Of a stretch of 25,321 nt of DNA, positions 1 through 8,511 are shown in pieces (within the stretch, counting starts at the first letter, position 1; each line of letters opens with the position of its first letter). The translations under genes and the position numbers were made by a program. This stretch comes from a virus, in the IMG/VR virus record IMGVR_UViG_3300030090_003037, positions 1-25,321 of that record. The stretch is one strand, 5' to 3'. Below the pieces are notes generated by a model. It was not told the DNA's origin. It saw only the letters and a list, made by a program, of their open reading frames with translations, and did not search any database.

Positions 1-2850
1 ATTATGTTCACTATCTGCTGTCCCAGCACCATTACCAGCATTATATTTAATGTTTCTTATTGCGCTTGTTCCATTGCTGCCGATAATTATGGTTTGTGAT
101 GATGTGCTGATTAACGGTCTAGCGTAATTACTACCCATGTTACCAAGAAGACCTCTGCCTACATCAGACATGTATATAGCGCCACCTTGGGTGTCTAATC
201 CAGCCCAACCAGCAGCACCTTTGACTTGCATAGTTCCTTCAGCATGAAGCATTGCTAAAGGACTATTTGTTCCTATACCGACTTTATCGCCAAATAGTCC
301 TGTCACACCAGAAACATGAGGACCAGTAGAAACAATAGATGTTGTTGTTTCATTCCCGCGAGTTGTAACGGTTTGTAAAGTATCAGCTTCTGCTGGGTTA
401 TTCTCACCAGTTAAAACTGGAACTCCACTTACATGCAAATTATTAAAGAAACCAGTAGATGGAACATAAACACCACCAGCGAAATCGAAAGTGGCACTAT
501 TATCACCGCTTGAGGAGTGTGTGACATTTCTCCCATCAGATAGAACAGTAGCTCCATCATGAGTAATTTCTATTTTTCTACCCCCCGCTATTGATCTATC
601 TCCGCTTATTATGTTAAATGTTCCTCCTAAAACACAAGAGTTATCTCCAACTACTTCATGATTTCCACCTCCTAAAATAGAGTTATTTTGTCCACTAATA
701 ACATGAGAAGCTCCAGCACCAATGAAGTTAAATCCTTTGGCAGATGGTCCCTGAATTGTGCTAGATTGTCCTCCACATATGACAGAACTACTTCCAAATA
801 TTTTGTTATTAAAACCTCCCCCTAAAAACGCTCCACCTGCTCCGCTAATTAAATTGCCATGTCCACCAGCCAATATCGCAAAATCAGTGGATAGGACATC
901 ATTATTGTAGCCGCCAACACTAGAACTCCATTGACTATTAGTTATATCTACTCCAGAGCCACCCCCGATAAAGTTGAAACCAAATAGGTCGCCTGATATT
1001 TTATTTTGAGCGCCACCAACTAAAGTATTAAAGTGTCCACTAATAGTATTTCCTGTTCCTCCAAGAACAGCAGATCCTGTGGCTGGAGATGCACCAATAA
1101 TTGTAGCACTAGCCCCGATTGCTACTGCTTGATCTGGGAATAAAACAAAAGTGTTACTATGTGCGGATTTAATGGATTCTACGTCTGCTCCAAGAAGTAA
1201 ACCTTCTGGGCTATCTGTAGAGTAACCAATTGATTTATCGGAATCTCCATTAAAAATAATTTTTGATCCATTAAAATTGATATCAGTAGTTGTAGCATTA
1301 CCCCTGTCTACAACATCTTGTAAAGTATCAGAGCCGCCACCTCCTGCTGCGTCACCAGAAAGCAAATAAGGGATACCTGTCGGGCCAGTTAATCTACCTG
1401 CTTCTCCTGTCCCTAACGCATTACCACTAACATTCAAGTTTCCACCATCTTCGGCATCTCCTTCCAAACCTGCCTCGATTGTAAAATCCCCCACCAGAGT
1501 TTGATCTCCTTGATTATAAAGATTTAAATCTGGCCCTTCAACCTCTGGTTCTAAAGTAATTGGTCCTATTGTAAATATTTCCTCATTAAAACCTACCTCA
1601 CTATCAACAGCTAACTTAAAAAACAAAGGAGTGCCTTCTGGTACACCATCGTTTGCAGTTAATCTTATTTTTTGCCCTTGCTGGATAGAGTTTAAGGGAT
1701 AATTGCCAACTAAACTGCTTCTGTTTGTAACAAAATCTTTAGTAGCACCTTGCCATATAGTTACATCTCCAAGGGCAACATAACTGCTATCTTCGTTAAA
1801 ACCTATATCAGCCTCAATAAAACCAGTGGTACCGCTTTCATTTACTGGTTGGTTGTTAAAATATTTAATAGCATTAGCCCTGTTTTCGGCTGTGGTTATA
1901 CCGCCAGTGTTTGGTGGGCTATGGTTTGTATAGTTTTCATTTAAAACTGTCTCTCCTGAAGATCTAACAAATATTTTATCAAAAGTAACTGTGTTAGCAT
2001 ATAAATAAAACTCGCTAGTATGTACACCGCCATCTTCGTTTACTACTTCATTCCTGATACCAAAATTTCTAGTATAAGTTCCAAATACATCTATGTTTTG
2101 AGACCTAGTTAAAGTAAAAGTAGAGTCTCCACCGACTCTGTAATTGGGGAAAACTACAGTTCCATCAGTATTTAAAATACTTATTCTTTGTTCTTTAACA
2201 AATGGATCAGCAGCTATCTGTGCCGCAGAGGTTAATGCCTGACCATTCCTATTTAATATATTAAATTGTAGAGTTGGTATATCAGTGTAAACTCCACTTC
2301 CAGTTGGTATTTTTGTTAAATCTGTGGAGTCAACTGTGAAAGAAGGTTGAAATTCATAAATCTCTCTAGTGGTAAATGGTCCCTCGTAGTAACCACTGGT
2401 TGTTATTTCAGTAGAGGAGGTTCCAATACCTATCTTTCCTGTTTCATCTGAATTAGCAATTGAAGGATTACCCTTATAAACAGCGACAAAAGCTCCAGAA
2501 TACTCTTGGCCTTTTAAAAAATTGTAAGGAGTTGTATTTCCAATTCCTAAATACCCATCAGCTTCAGATCTTAAATCGCCATTTGGAGTTGACCCGCCGA
2601 TAACTGTTGCACTTCCTGAAAATAAATTAGCAGCAGCGATAGCAGAAGCTCCTATAGATACAGGAATTGTAACTCCAGCACCTACTATCGTTGCGAATTC
2701 TACATCATACCAACCTGAAGCAACAGCTTTTGCATTTAAGTAACCACCTACGCCAGTAGAATTTATAGCATGACTCCTAGCCTCTAAACCGAAAGCATAC
2801 GCCCCTCCCTCTTTAGGAATTTTTAATATTGTAAAGCCTGTTTCAGTCAT
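1..2850 (-). CDS. Tail fibre / receptor-binding protein, partial (C-terminus beyond the left edge)
   Basis: The frame is open for 950 codons from ATG at 2850-2848 to the window edge; I read the left ~1.8 kb codon by codon and found no stop. The start overlaps the stop of the J-like gene as TAATG, so translation is probably coupled. Visible features: a copy of DTLQxVxxRGN near residue 508 and another near 825, a motif I associate with phage fibres; a Gly/Asn/Ser-rich repeat region around residues 570-770 with recurring ISG and GG-x-x-N units, likely a beta-roll or beta-helix shaft; and VGIGTNSPLAMLHA near 857-870, a sequence that often precedes an S74 endosialidase-type chaperone domain. That chaperone, if present, lies outside the window. 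Gene order and repeats make a distal fibre likely; the receptor is unknown. Confidence 0.85.
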   Translation of the reverse strand, partial: MTETGFTILKIPKEGGAYAFGLEARSHAINSTGVGGYLNAKAVASGWYDVEFATIVGAGVTIPVSIGASAIAAANLFSGSATVIGGSTPNGDLRSEADGYLGIGNTTPYNFLKGQEYSGAFVAVYKGNPSIANSDETGKIGIGTSSTEITTSGYYEGPFTTREIYEFQPSFTVDSTDLTKIPTGSGVYTDIPTLQFNILNRNGQALTSAAQIAADPFVKEQRISILNTDGTVVFPNYRVGGDSTFTLTRSQNIDVFGTYTRNFGIRNEVVNEDGGVHTSEFYLYANTVTFDKIFVRSSGETVLNENYTNHSPPNTGGITTAENRANAIKYFNNQPVNESGTTGFIEADIGFNEDSSYVALGDVTIWQGATKDFVTNRSSLVGNYPLNSIQQGQKIRLTANDGVPEGTPLFFKLAVDSEVGFNEEIFTIGPITLEPEVEGPDLNLYNQGDQTLVGDFTIEAGLEGDAEDGGNLNVSGNALGTGEAGRLTGPTGIPYLLSGDAAGGGGSDTLQDVVDRGNATTTDINFNGSKIIFNGDSDKSIGYSTDSPEGLLLGADVESIKSAHSNTFVLFPDQAVAIGASATIIGASPATGSAVLGGTGNTISGHFNTLVGGAQNKISGDLFGFNFIGGGSGVDITNSQWSSSVGGYNNDVLSTDFAILAGGHGNLISGAGGAFLGGGFNNKIFGSSSVICGGQSSTIQGPSAKGFNFIGAGASHVISGQNNSILGGGNHEVVGDNSCVLGGTFNIISGDRSIAGGRKIEITHDGATVLSDGRNVTHSSSGDNSATFDFAGGVYVPSTGFFNNLHVSGVPVLTGENNPAEADTLQTVTTRGNETTTSIVSTGPHVSGVTGLFGDKVGIGTNSPLAMLHAEGTMQVKGAAGWAGLDTQGGAIYMSDVGRGLLGNMGSNYARPLISTSSQTIIIGSNGTSAIRNIKYNAGNGAGTADSEHN

Positions 2851-5800
2851 TATAGGAGGGTTATTCTATCTAAAAATGATTTAGAAAATGTTAAAGTTTC
2901 ATCATAAACAACAAATATTCCAGATGATGCGTAGTCAGAATCAAAGAAAGCGTTTCCACCATCTCCAGCATTATTACCTAAAGCATTCACACTAAAGTTA
3001 AATACACCCACTTGATTTAATCTGTCGAATCCACCATTGGTAGCTGTTGTTGAATCATTAATTGTTTGTCCATTTGGTAGCGTTAAAATCATATTATAAC
3101 CTGTGCTATCAGCTACAGCCGACCAAGATCCTGTTACAGTGAATGTTTTGTCGGTTAAGTTAGGAACTCCAGTTGTTACAGAATTAATGCTCGGAGGGCT
3201 TAAAGTTTTATATGTAACACCATTAATTGTTTGTGCTACTTGATAACTAAATGTATTAGCTTTTTCTTCTATACTAATATTTTTATCAATAAGATTAAAT
3301 TTACCAGTGTTGTATTTTGTGGCTGTTACCAAGTATTCATTAGGTGCCTCTTCTTTCATGGAGATGACCTTGTATAAGAAGGGGTCTGCGTCTTTTATTT
3401 CAAATTTTGCAGGACTTCCTAATTTAACGAAAGGTAAAATATCTGGCTTATCGAATCCTGAAATTAATGATCCGTATGATTGGTTCACCACTAAACCCGT
3501 AACATTTAAAACAGATATTTGGTCTGGAGATATAGCGTCTACTTCAGAGACAGTTATTCCTCTCGTATAAGTGTCTAAAGATTCTATACCGCTGAATATA
3601 GCAGCAGCCCCTCTTTTATCAGCCGCAGCCATATTTATAGCTGCTAATTTTCCAGTATTTAAATCAGCTAATGTTTGAGTACCTGTTAATTCAGATATAA
3701 AATCTCCACCATATGTAGATTGTGCATCTCCAGATCCAAAAATCCAACCAGTTACTCCTGTTTCGAAATAAAGATAAGTTCCACTTTCGTTTAAACCTGT
3801 ATACAAAGCATACTCTTGGAATCTAGTATCGTTTAAACCTGTGGCTTCGGAGTATCCTTCTGTGTATCCTGAAAATCCATAATCTCCAGTATACCTTGCG
3901 TAAGTAGCTGTATCTAATCCTGTTACTGTAAAACCATAATACCTTTGCCTAATTGAGTTGGCAGTCAGCGTTAAATCTTCATAAGAATCTGCGCCTGTTG
4001 GATTGTATACGCTTAACACTCCCGTATTCATGGTGGTGTTAAATTCATTTGTTAATCTAATAGTTTCATCTGTTAAGTTAACACTTAAAACTTTGCCGAA
4101 GTTTGCTTTGTTTGTTTTTAATTCATCTTCAATTACTACAAGATCTCCAGGTTTGCATAGAAGGGTTTCTAATCCTGCTGTGAAGGCAACTTGTTGATTT
4201 TCTTTTATCTTTGAAAAAATTTGATGTTGAGCTGTTCTGCGAGCCATAGCTCTTGAAGTTATTCCAATGCCTTCTATTTTTTTCTTAAAAATACCTCTTT
4301 CTTTAATATCTTCTTCGTCCTCTACAACTTCAATTTTGGGTGCGAAATTATCAAATCTATCTCTATAACCAACTTCTATACAATTGAATTGTTCGTCTCT
4401 TCTATTGTTTGAATAAAAGAAAAGTCCATCTTTGACACTTTCGTTAGTAAAAAGATTAACAGCTTCTCTCGGCCTATCATCTACAAAATTTATTTCTGAA
4501 TTACTAAAAAATGTTCTACCTCTAAACAAAGAAGCTATAGTGTTAATAGCGTCAAAAATCTTTTGTCCTTGGTCAAAAACTATATTGCATGAAAATCTAG
4601 GCTCTTTTCCACCCCTACCATCTGTGACACCCACAAAGTAACCATCGTCATCTACGGCATCACAAAATCTTCCTATTTTATACAGTTGCCACTTATTAAT
4701 AGTTTCGACATCCAAATGAGTTCCCATGCCATATCTAGAGCTTGTGAGCAAATCATACAAGATCCATGCAGGGTTATCAGTCCACATCAATTCATCATGG
4801 AAAGATCCGTCCCAATCTCCTTTATAAACTAATTTATTTCTTTTGGTTGTATTATCAAAAATTTCTTGATTGGCATAATATCTTCTATCGACACCATTTT
4901 TTGTGGGGAAATAGTTACTTGGTAGCTTAACTTTTTTTAATTTACAATCAAAACTCCTTCTAGGTATATTGCCGAAAGCCCTAGAATCTAATTTAGTACC
5001 TACTATCGCAGAAAAAGGATAAGGTAAGTCTACATCGATTATTTCTGTTACTTTTCTTACGGAAACTGTTTTTGCCAATAACACAGAATTAGATTCATAT
5101 GAGAGCTTAGTTACTTTGACATATCTTTTTTGAGTGCTGTCCTCTTCAATAGTACCAGCCTCTATACCTCTTTCTCCATCAGAAGTTAAAACAGATTGTC
5201 TTGTGGTGACTGTTTCAGGTAGTTGGAAAGGTTTTGATAAATAGTTCAAGCTATCATTTGAGCCATTTAGTTCTATTATAAATTCTCTACCAGTTGTAGC
5301 TTGATAATCAGGGTTGCCTATATCAATTAAAGTGTTTCCTTCTATAAGGGCTACAATCCTGTAAGTATATTTTCTGAAAGGTATTTGTCCTTCTGATCCA
5401 TCACTCTTTTTTCCTATCTTACCTGTTTCTACCTCTATATTTAAAACAGAAGGGAAGGTGGTTCCTATAGAAATATCTTTGTTGTCTTGTCCTCTACCCG
5501 TCCTGACATCATCTACATCTTTAATTAATGTATCTTTTAGTTCTGCTATGTCTAAAGTAATAAATACCTCTTCGACATTCGGGTTGTATATTGTATGGAC
5601 AACAGGAATAGCTCTTTCATTAAATGCCGCTAAAGAATTTTCTCCCCAATCTGAATAATTTCTTGTTATTGCACGGGCATCTTTTCTTTCATCATCGCTT
5701 CCTTCATTTAATGGTAGACCGTTCTCTAGACTTGTGTTGAAATTAGTAGCTGTCTCGCCCAAAACATTGCTTCTTGTAAGCATGGAAGAGTTAGGCATTA

Positions 5801-7493
5801 TCCGTTGAGGAGCATTGTTTTGATCCCCTACAGAGTTTGGATTGCCATCAGATCTAGCGGTTCCAAAAGGTCCGAAGAGTTCTCTATCATATAGATGATC
5901 TATAAAAACTTTTCTAAAAAAGTCAAAAGGTTGTTGAAGTTCTGTTCCCTTTCTTAGTTCAGCTAAAACATTACTGTAGTTATATTTTAAACTAGGTGCG
6001 GGGATATTATTTATTGTGGTTTCTTGCTCAACAATTTGGTCCCTTATCTCCAGAGTTTTAGCGTATTTAAAAGAATTTAAATCACTTAAAGCAGCAATAA
6101 CTTCTTGAGGTATTTTATAAGTGTGAGAACTACCGTATTCGAAATCGGTGCCTCTGTCAGTTCTTACAAGGCTTGCGATTGTATCATTTTCGATTGGAAA
6201 CTCAAAAATTAAAAAGCCATGCATTGTGCCAGTTAAAGTTCCATCAGCTCCTATTTCTGGACAAGTAACATCAGTTACTCTCATTCCAGCATTTTCCATA
6301 ACTGCAATTAAGTTGAAATCATATTGCGATCCAACTGGAAAGGTGGTCATATTGTAAAGTTCTGTCCCATCTACAATCGATTTATTTAGATTGGAATTAG
6401 AGCTTTCTACTTTTACAGCAATAACTCCACCATAGTTAGCTGAATCCAAATGAAGCCCGACCAAATCATTAACTCCAGCACCATTGAAGCCAATTCTATT
6501 TAAAGCTCTTAAAGCTAAATCTCTTTGGAATAAATTACCACCCTCTTGATTATTATTTACATACAAATCATAAATAGTATTTACCTCTGGGAGTAATAAA
6601 TCATTAATTTCTCGCTCATTTTGGTTGAAAACTCTATGAGTGCTTTCATCAAACCAATTTCTAAAAAAGTTTCTTTCTCCTATGGTTCGTACAAGTAAAT
6701 CTGGCTGGAAAGAAAAAATGAATTTAGAAGATGCTAAAACGGAATCTGCCCATAAAAGACTGTTTAAATTCCCTGCTGGTCTATTATCTTGTCTGAAGGC
6801 TGCATTTGAGTCGTTATAGCCAGTTTGTTGTTCATCGTTTAGATACCAATTAAAAGTTTGAGCGCCAGCAGACCCTCTGTATTTTACAAACCCTCTAATG
6901 TAGACACTTAAATCGTAGCGACTGGCTGGTCGTAAAGGTTCTAACGGATCTGCTGGTAGAGATCTTCCACCAGTGCCACCTCTAACATTTTCATTTTCTG
7001 TTTGTCTTATGAAAACCATCGCCACATCTGTAGAAGATGAACCTTCATCATTATCTACCCCTCCAGCAGTGCTAGAATTTAAAGCTGTTATTCTTCCATC
7101 AGAGCTTCTAAGATCAGCTTCTTGTAATTCTTGGAAAAACTTACTACAATAAGTGACCCCTTCAGTGCTATCTAACTGCATGTTAAGGGTTTGTATTGTT
7201 TCAGTTTCTAAAGGTGTCAATTGATCTAATTCCCTTGGGGAATCAGTTGTCACAGCTACGGCGGTATCATCTAAATAAATACCCTGTAACATATTCAAGC
7301 CGTCTACAGTCTCTCCATTGGCATTAACAAGACCCTCAATTGGTCCATCGCTGACCAAATCTAATGTTTCTGCATAACTGTATGAAGCGCCATACTGCAA
7401 CTCACCCATAACAGGGGGCTTATAAATTGGGGGTTTTGGTTTCTTACTACCACCACCCCCAGCAATACTAAGTTTTTTGAGTAAATGCTTCAT
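2850..7493 (-). CDS. J: Tail tip attachment protein, lambda gpJ-like (1547 aa)
   Basis: Central tail-tip/host-specificity protein that caps the tail tube and contacts the receptor. The N-terminus has a Gly run (residues 12-16) then a segment with LDLVSDGPIEGLVN and IYLDD, the usual gpJ opening. The conserved gpJ core appears late, with NPAWILYDLLTSSRYGMG near residue 907, followed by the 'FxCNxVFDQGQKIFDAIN' and 'KPGDLVVI' type segments. The C-terminal ~120 residues look like a fibronectin III-type beta domain (near LSPPSINSV). At 1547 aa it is longer than lambda gpJ (about 1130 aa); much of the extra length lies before the core, roughly residues 90-850. Its ATG overlaps the gpI-like stop as TAATG. 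Family assignment is firm from motifs and from the L-K-I-J order; receptor specificity is not deducible. Confidence 0.9.
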   Translation of the reverse strand: MKHLLKKLSIAGGGGSKKPKPPIYKPPVMGELQYGASYSYAETLDLVSDGPIEGLVNANGETVDGLNMLQGIYLDDTAVAVTTDSPRELDQLTPLETETIQTLNMQLDSTEGVTYCSKFFQELQEADLRSSDGRITALNSSTAGGVDNDEGSSSTDVAMVFIRQTENENVRGGTGGRSLPADPLEPLRPASRYDLSVYIRGFVKYRGSAGAQTFNWYLNDEQQTGYNDSNAAFRQDNRPAGNLNSLLWADSVLASSKFIFSFQPDLLVRTIGERNFFRNWFDESTHRVFNQNEREINDLLLPEVNTIYDLYVNNNQEGGNLFQRDLALRALNRIGFNGAGVNDLVGLHLDSANYGGVIAVKVESSNSNLNKSIVDGTELYNMTTFPVGSQYDFNLIAVMENAGMRVTDVTCPEIGADGTLTGTMHGFLIFEFPIENDTIASLVRTDRGTDFEYGSSHTYKIPQEVIAALSDLNSFKYAKTLEIRDQIVEQETTINNIPAPSLKYNYSNVLAELRKGTELQQPFDFFRKVFIDHLYDRELFGPFGTARSDGNPNSVGDQNNAPQRIMPNSSMLTRSNVLGETATNFNTSLENGLPLNEGSDDERKDARAITRNYSDWGENSLAAFNERAIPVVHTIYNPNVEEVFITLDIAELKDTLIKDVDDVRTGRGQDNKDISIGTTFPSVLNIEVETGKIGKKSDGSEGQIPFRKYTYRIVALIEGNTLIDIGNPDYQATTGREFIIELNGSNDSLNYLSKPFQLPETVTTRQSVLTSDGERGIEAGTIEEDSTQKRYVKVTKLSYESNSVLLAKTVSVRKVTEIIDVDLPYPFSAIVGTKLDSRAFGNIPRRSFDCKLKKVKLPSNYFPTKNGVDRRYYANQEIFDNTTKRNKLVYKGDWDGSFHDELMWTDNPAWILYDLLTSSRYGMGTHLDVETINKWQLYKIGRFCDAVDDDGYFVGVTDGRGGKEPRFSCNIVFDQGQKIFDAINTIASLFRGRTFFSNSEINFVDDRPREAVNLFTNESVKDGLFFYSNNRRDEQFNCIEVGYRDRFDNFAPKIEVVEDEEDIKERGIFKKKIEGIGITSRAMARRTAQHQIFSKIKENQQVAFTAGLETLLCKPGDLVVIEDELKTNKANFGKVLSVNLTDETIRLTNEFNTTMNTGVLSVYNPTGADSYEDLTLTANSIRQRYYGFTVTGLDTATYARYTGDYGFSGYTEGYSEATGLNDTRFQEYALYTGLNESGTYLYFETGVTGWIFGSGDAQSTYGGDFISELTGTQTLADLNTGKLAAINMAAADKRGAAAIFSGIESLDTYTRGITVSEVDAISPDQISVLNVTGLVVNQSYGSLISGFDKPDILPFVKLGSPAKFEIKDADPFLYKVISMKEEAPNEYLVTATKYNTGKFNLIDKNISIEEKANTFSYQVAQTINGVTYKTLSPPSINSVTTGVPNLTDKTFTVTGSWSAVADSTGYNMILTLPNGQTINDSTTATNGGFDRLNQVGVFNFSVNALGNNAGDGGNAFFDSDYASSGIFVVYDETLTFSKSFLDRITLL

Positions 7494-8095
7494 TACGTTG
7501 GGTCCACTCTATTGCCTATGAATACAGGATTAGACTTACTGCCGCCCAAGGCTTTTTTGGGTGTTTGATGTTGTGGGAATGATTTAATGGTAGCTTGAAT
7601 AACTTGCGAACCAACTTTCAATCTTCCATATCCTATGGGAACAGGAGAGCCTTGACTAGCCACGTTTACTGTATTTGTAAATATTAATGATGATTTAGAA
7701 GCGTCAGCTTCAATTTCTAGAGCTTCGATTTCAGGTTTTGGTGTCAAAGCGTATGCAATAACTGCAAAAAATAATGCGCTAGCTATATTTGCTAAGAAAG
7801 GTACGCCGCCGACTAATGGCAAAAAGAAAGCTGGTCCTGCCCCTGCGATAGCTGGCACCAAATCTATTGTTTCAGGGTTTTTTACGCCAGAGATATGCTC
7901 TTCTTGAGTGACTCTTTTTTTATTAATAATAATGTCATAACAAAATCCTTGTTTTTGTAACTCTATTAATCTTTTAATAAAACCTTGTTTGTTGCAATCT
8001 ATCGCCTCCAATACATTTTTGGGATTAGGTAGTTCAAACTTAAAAGAACTTCCATATTCCCTCGCCAAAATTCCATGTATTTTTATTAGAGTCAT
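7493..8095 (-). CDS. I: Tail assembly protein, lambda gpI-like (200 aa)
   Basis: Tail-tip assembly factor acting with gpK and gpJ. Residues 1-83 fit the beta-grasp (ubiquitin-like) domain known for this family. Residues 84-117 are strongly hydrophobic and Gly/Ala-rich. Near residues 147-166 is the family signature GSPVPIGYGRLKVGSQVI. The ATG overlaps the K-like stop as ATGA, and its own stop overlaps the J start as TAATG, so K, I and J are translationally coupled. Family knowledge: JAB-domain gpK proteins are paired with beta-grasp gpI proteins, and processing of I by K has been proposed. The stretch after the beta-grasp part (PAIAGAG, residues 81-87) would be a candidate cleavage region, which is inference. 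Confidence 0.87.
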   Translation of the reverse strand: MTLIKIHGILAREYGSSFKFELPNPKNVLEAIDCNKQGFIKRLIELQKQGFCYDIIINKKRVTQEEHISGVKNPETIDLVPAIAGAGPAFFLPLVGGVPFLANIASALFFAVIAYALTPKPEIEALEIEADASKSSLIFTNTVNVASQGSPVPIGYGRLKVGSQVIQATIKSFPQHQTPKKALGGSKSNPVFIGNRVDPT

Positions 8096-8511
8096 TTTAC
8101 AGCCTTAATCCTTTCTAATATATTTACATCAGCTTCTATGGTTTTGGGCGTATAAATATTTATTTTTTTTGTATTTAAGCTGTAAATCAAAAAAGGTTGA
8201 CAACAATTATCAGACATTTTTACATCAAACTCTGATTCTTTTTCATCTCCCATTATATGGCTATGAAAAACTGCGACCATAGCATAAGAGTCTTTAAACA
8301 TTAAGTAACTTAAAGGATTTATTAAAAAATATGATCTAGGGTCATCAGAAGCATTATCTTCCAACTGAATAATAAATTCTTTATTTTCATAATCATACCC
8401 TAGAAAACCACATATTTCTTTAGTGAAATATTTATGGGCTATCTCTTTTATTTTATGAAGAGCTGAAACCTCTCCTTTACACTTGTACGTTTCTGCCATA
8501 ACTAAATCCAT
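8092..8511 (-). CDS. K: JAB/MPN (JAMM) metallopeptidase, tail assembly protein gpK-like (139 aa)
   Basis: Zinc-dependent JAMM peptidase of the tail-tip module. Numbering from ATG at 8511, the complete signature is visible: E32 in KEICGFL, H83-S-H85, then seven residues, S93 and D96 (HxH-x7-SxxD). The protein ends after the JAB domain, so the NlpC/P60 domain present in lambda gpK is missing. The frame could open at TTG 8532, but ATG 8511 is preferred because AGGA sits five bases before it and GGAGG a little further up. It overlaps the 3' end of the L-like gene by 35 bases and the I-like gene by four. Confidence 0.85.
   Translation of the reverse strand: MDLVMAETYKCKGEVSALHKIKEIAHKYFTKEICGFLGYDYENKEFIIQLEDNASDDPRSYFLINPLSYLMFKDSYAMVAVFHSHIMGDEKESEFDVKMSDNCCQPFLIYSLNTKKINIYTPKTIEADVNILERIKAVK

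Noticed and set aside
1750-1944. Plus-strand open frames inside the tail genes (also 3307-3570, 4003-4197, 4432-4641, 5458-5658, 6148-6357, 8966-9226, 9333-9563)
   Set aside because: All lie antisense to long, clearly coding minus-strand tail genes and show no domain or ribosome site.
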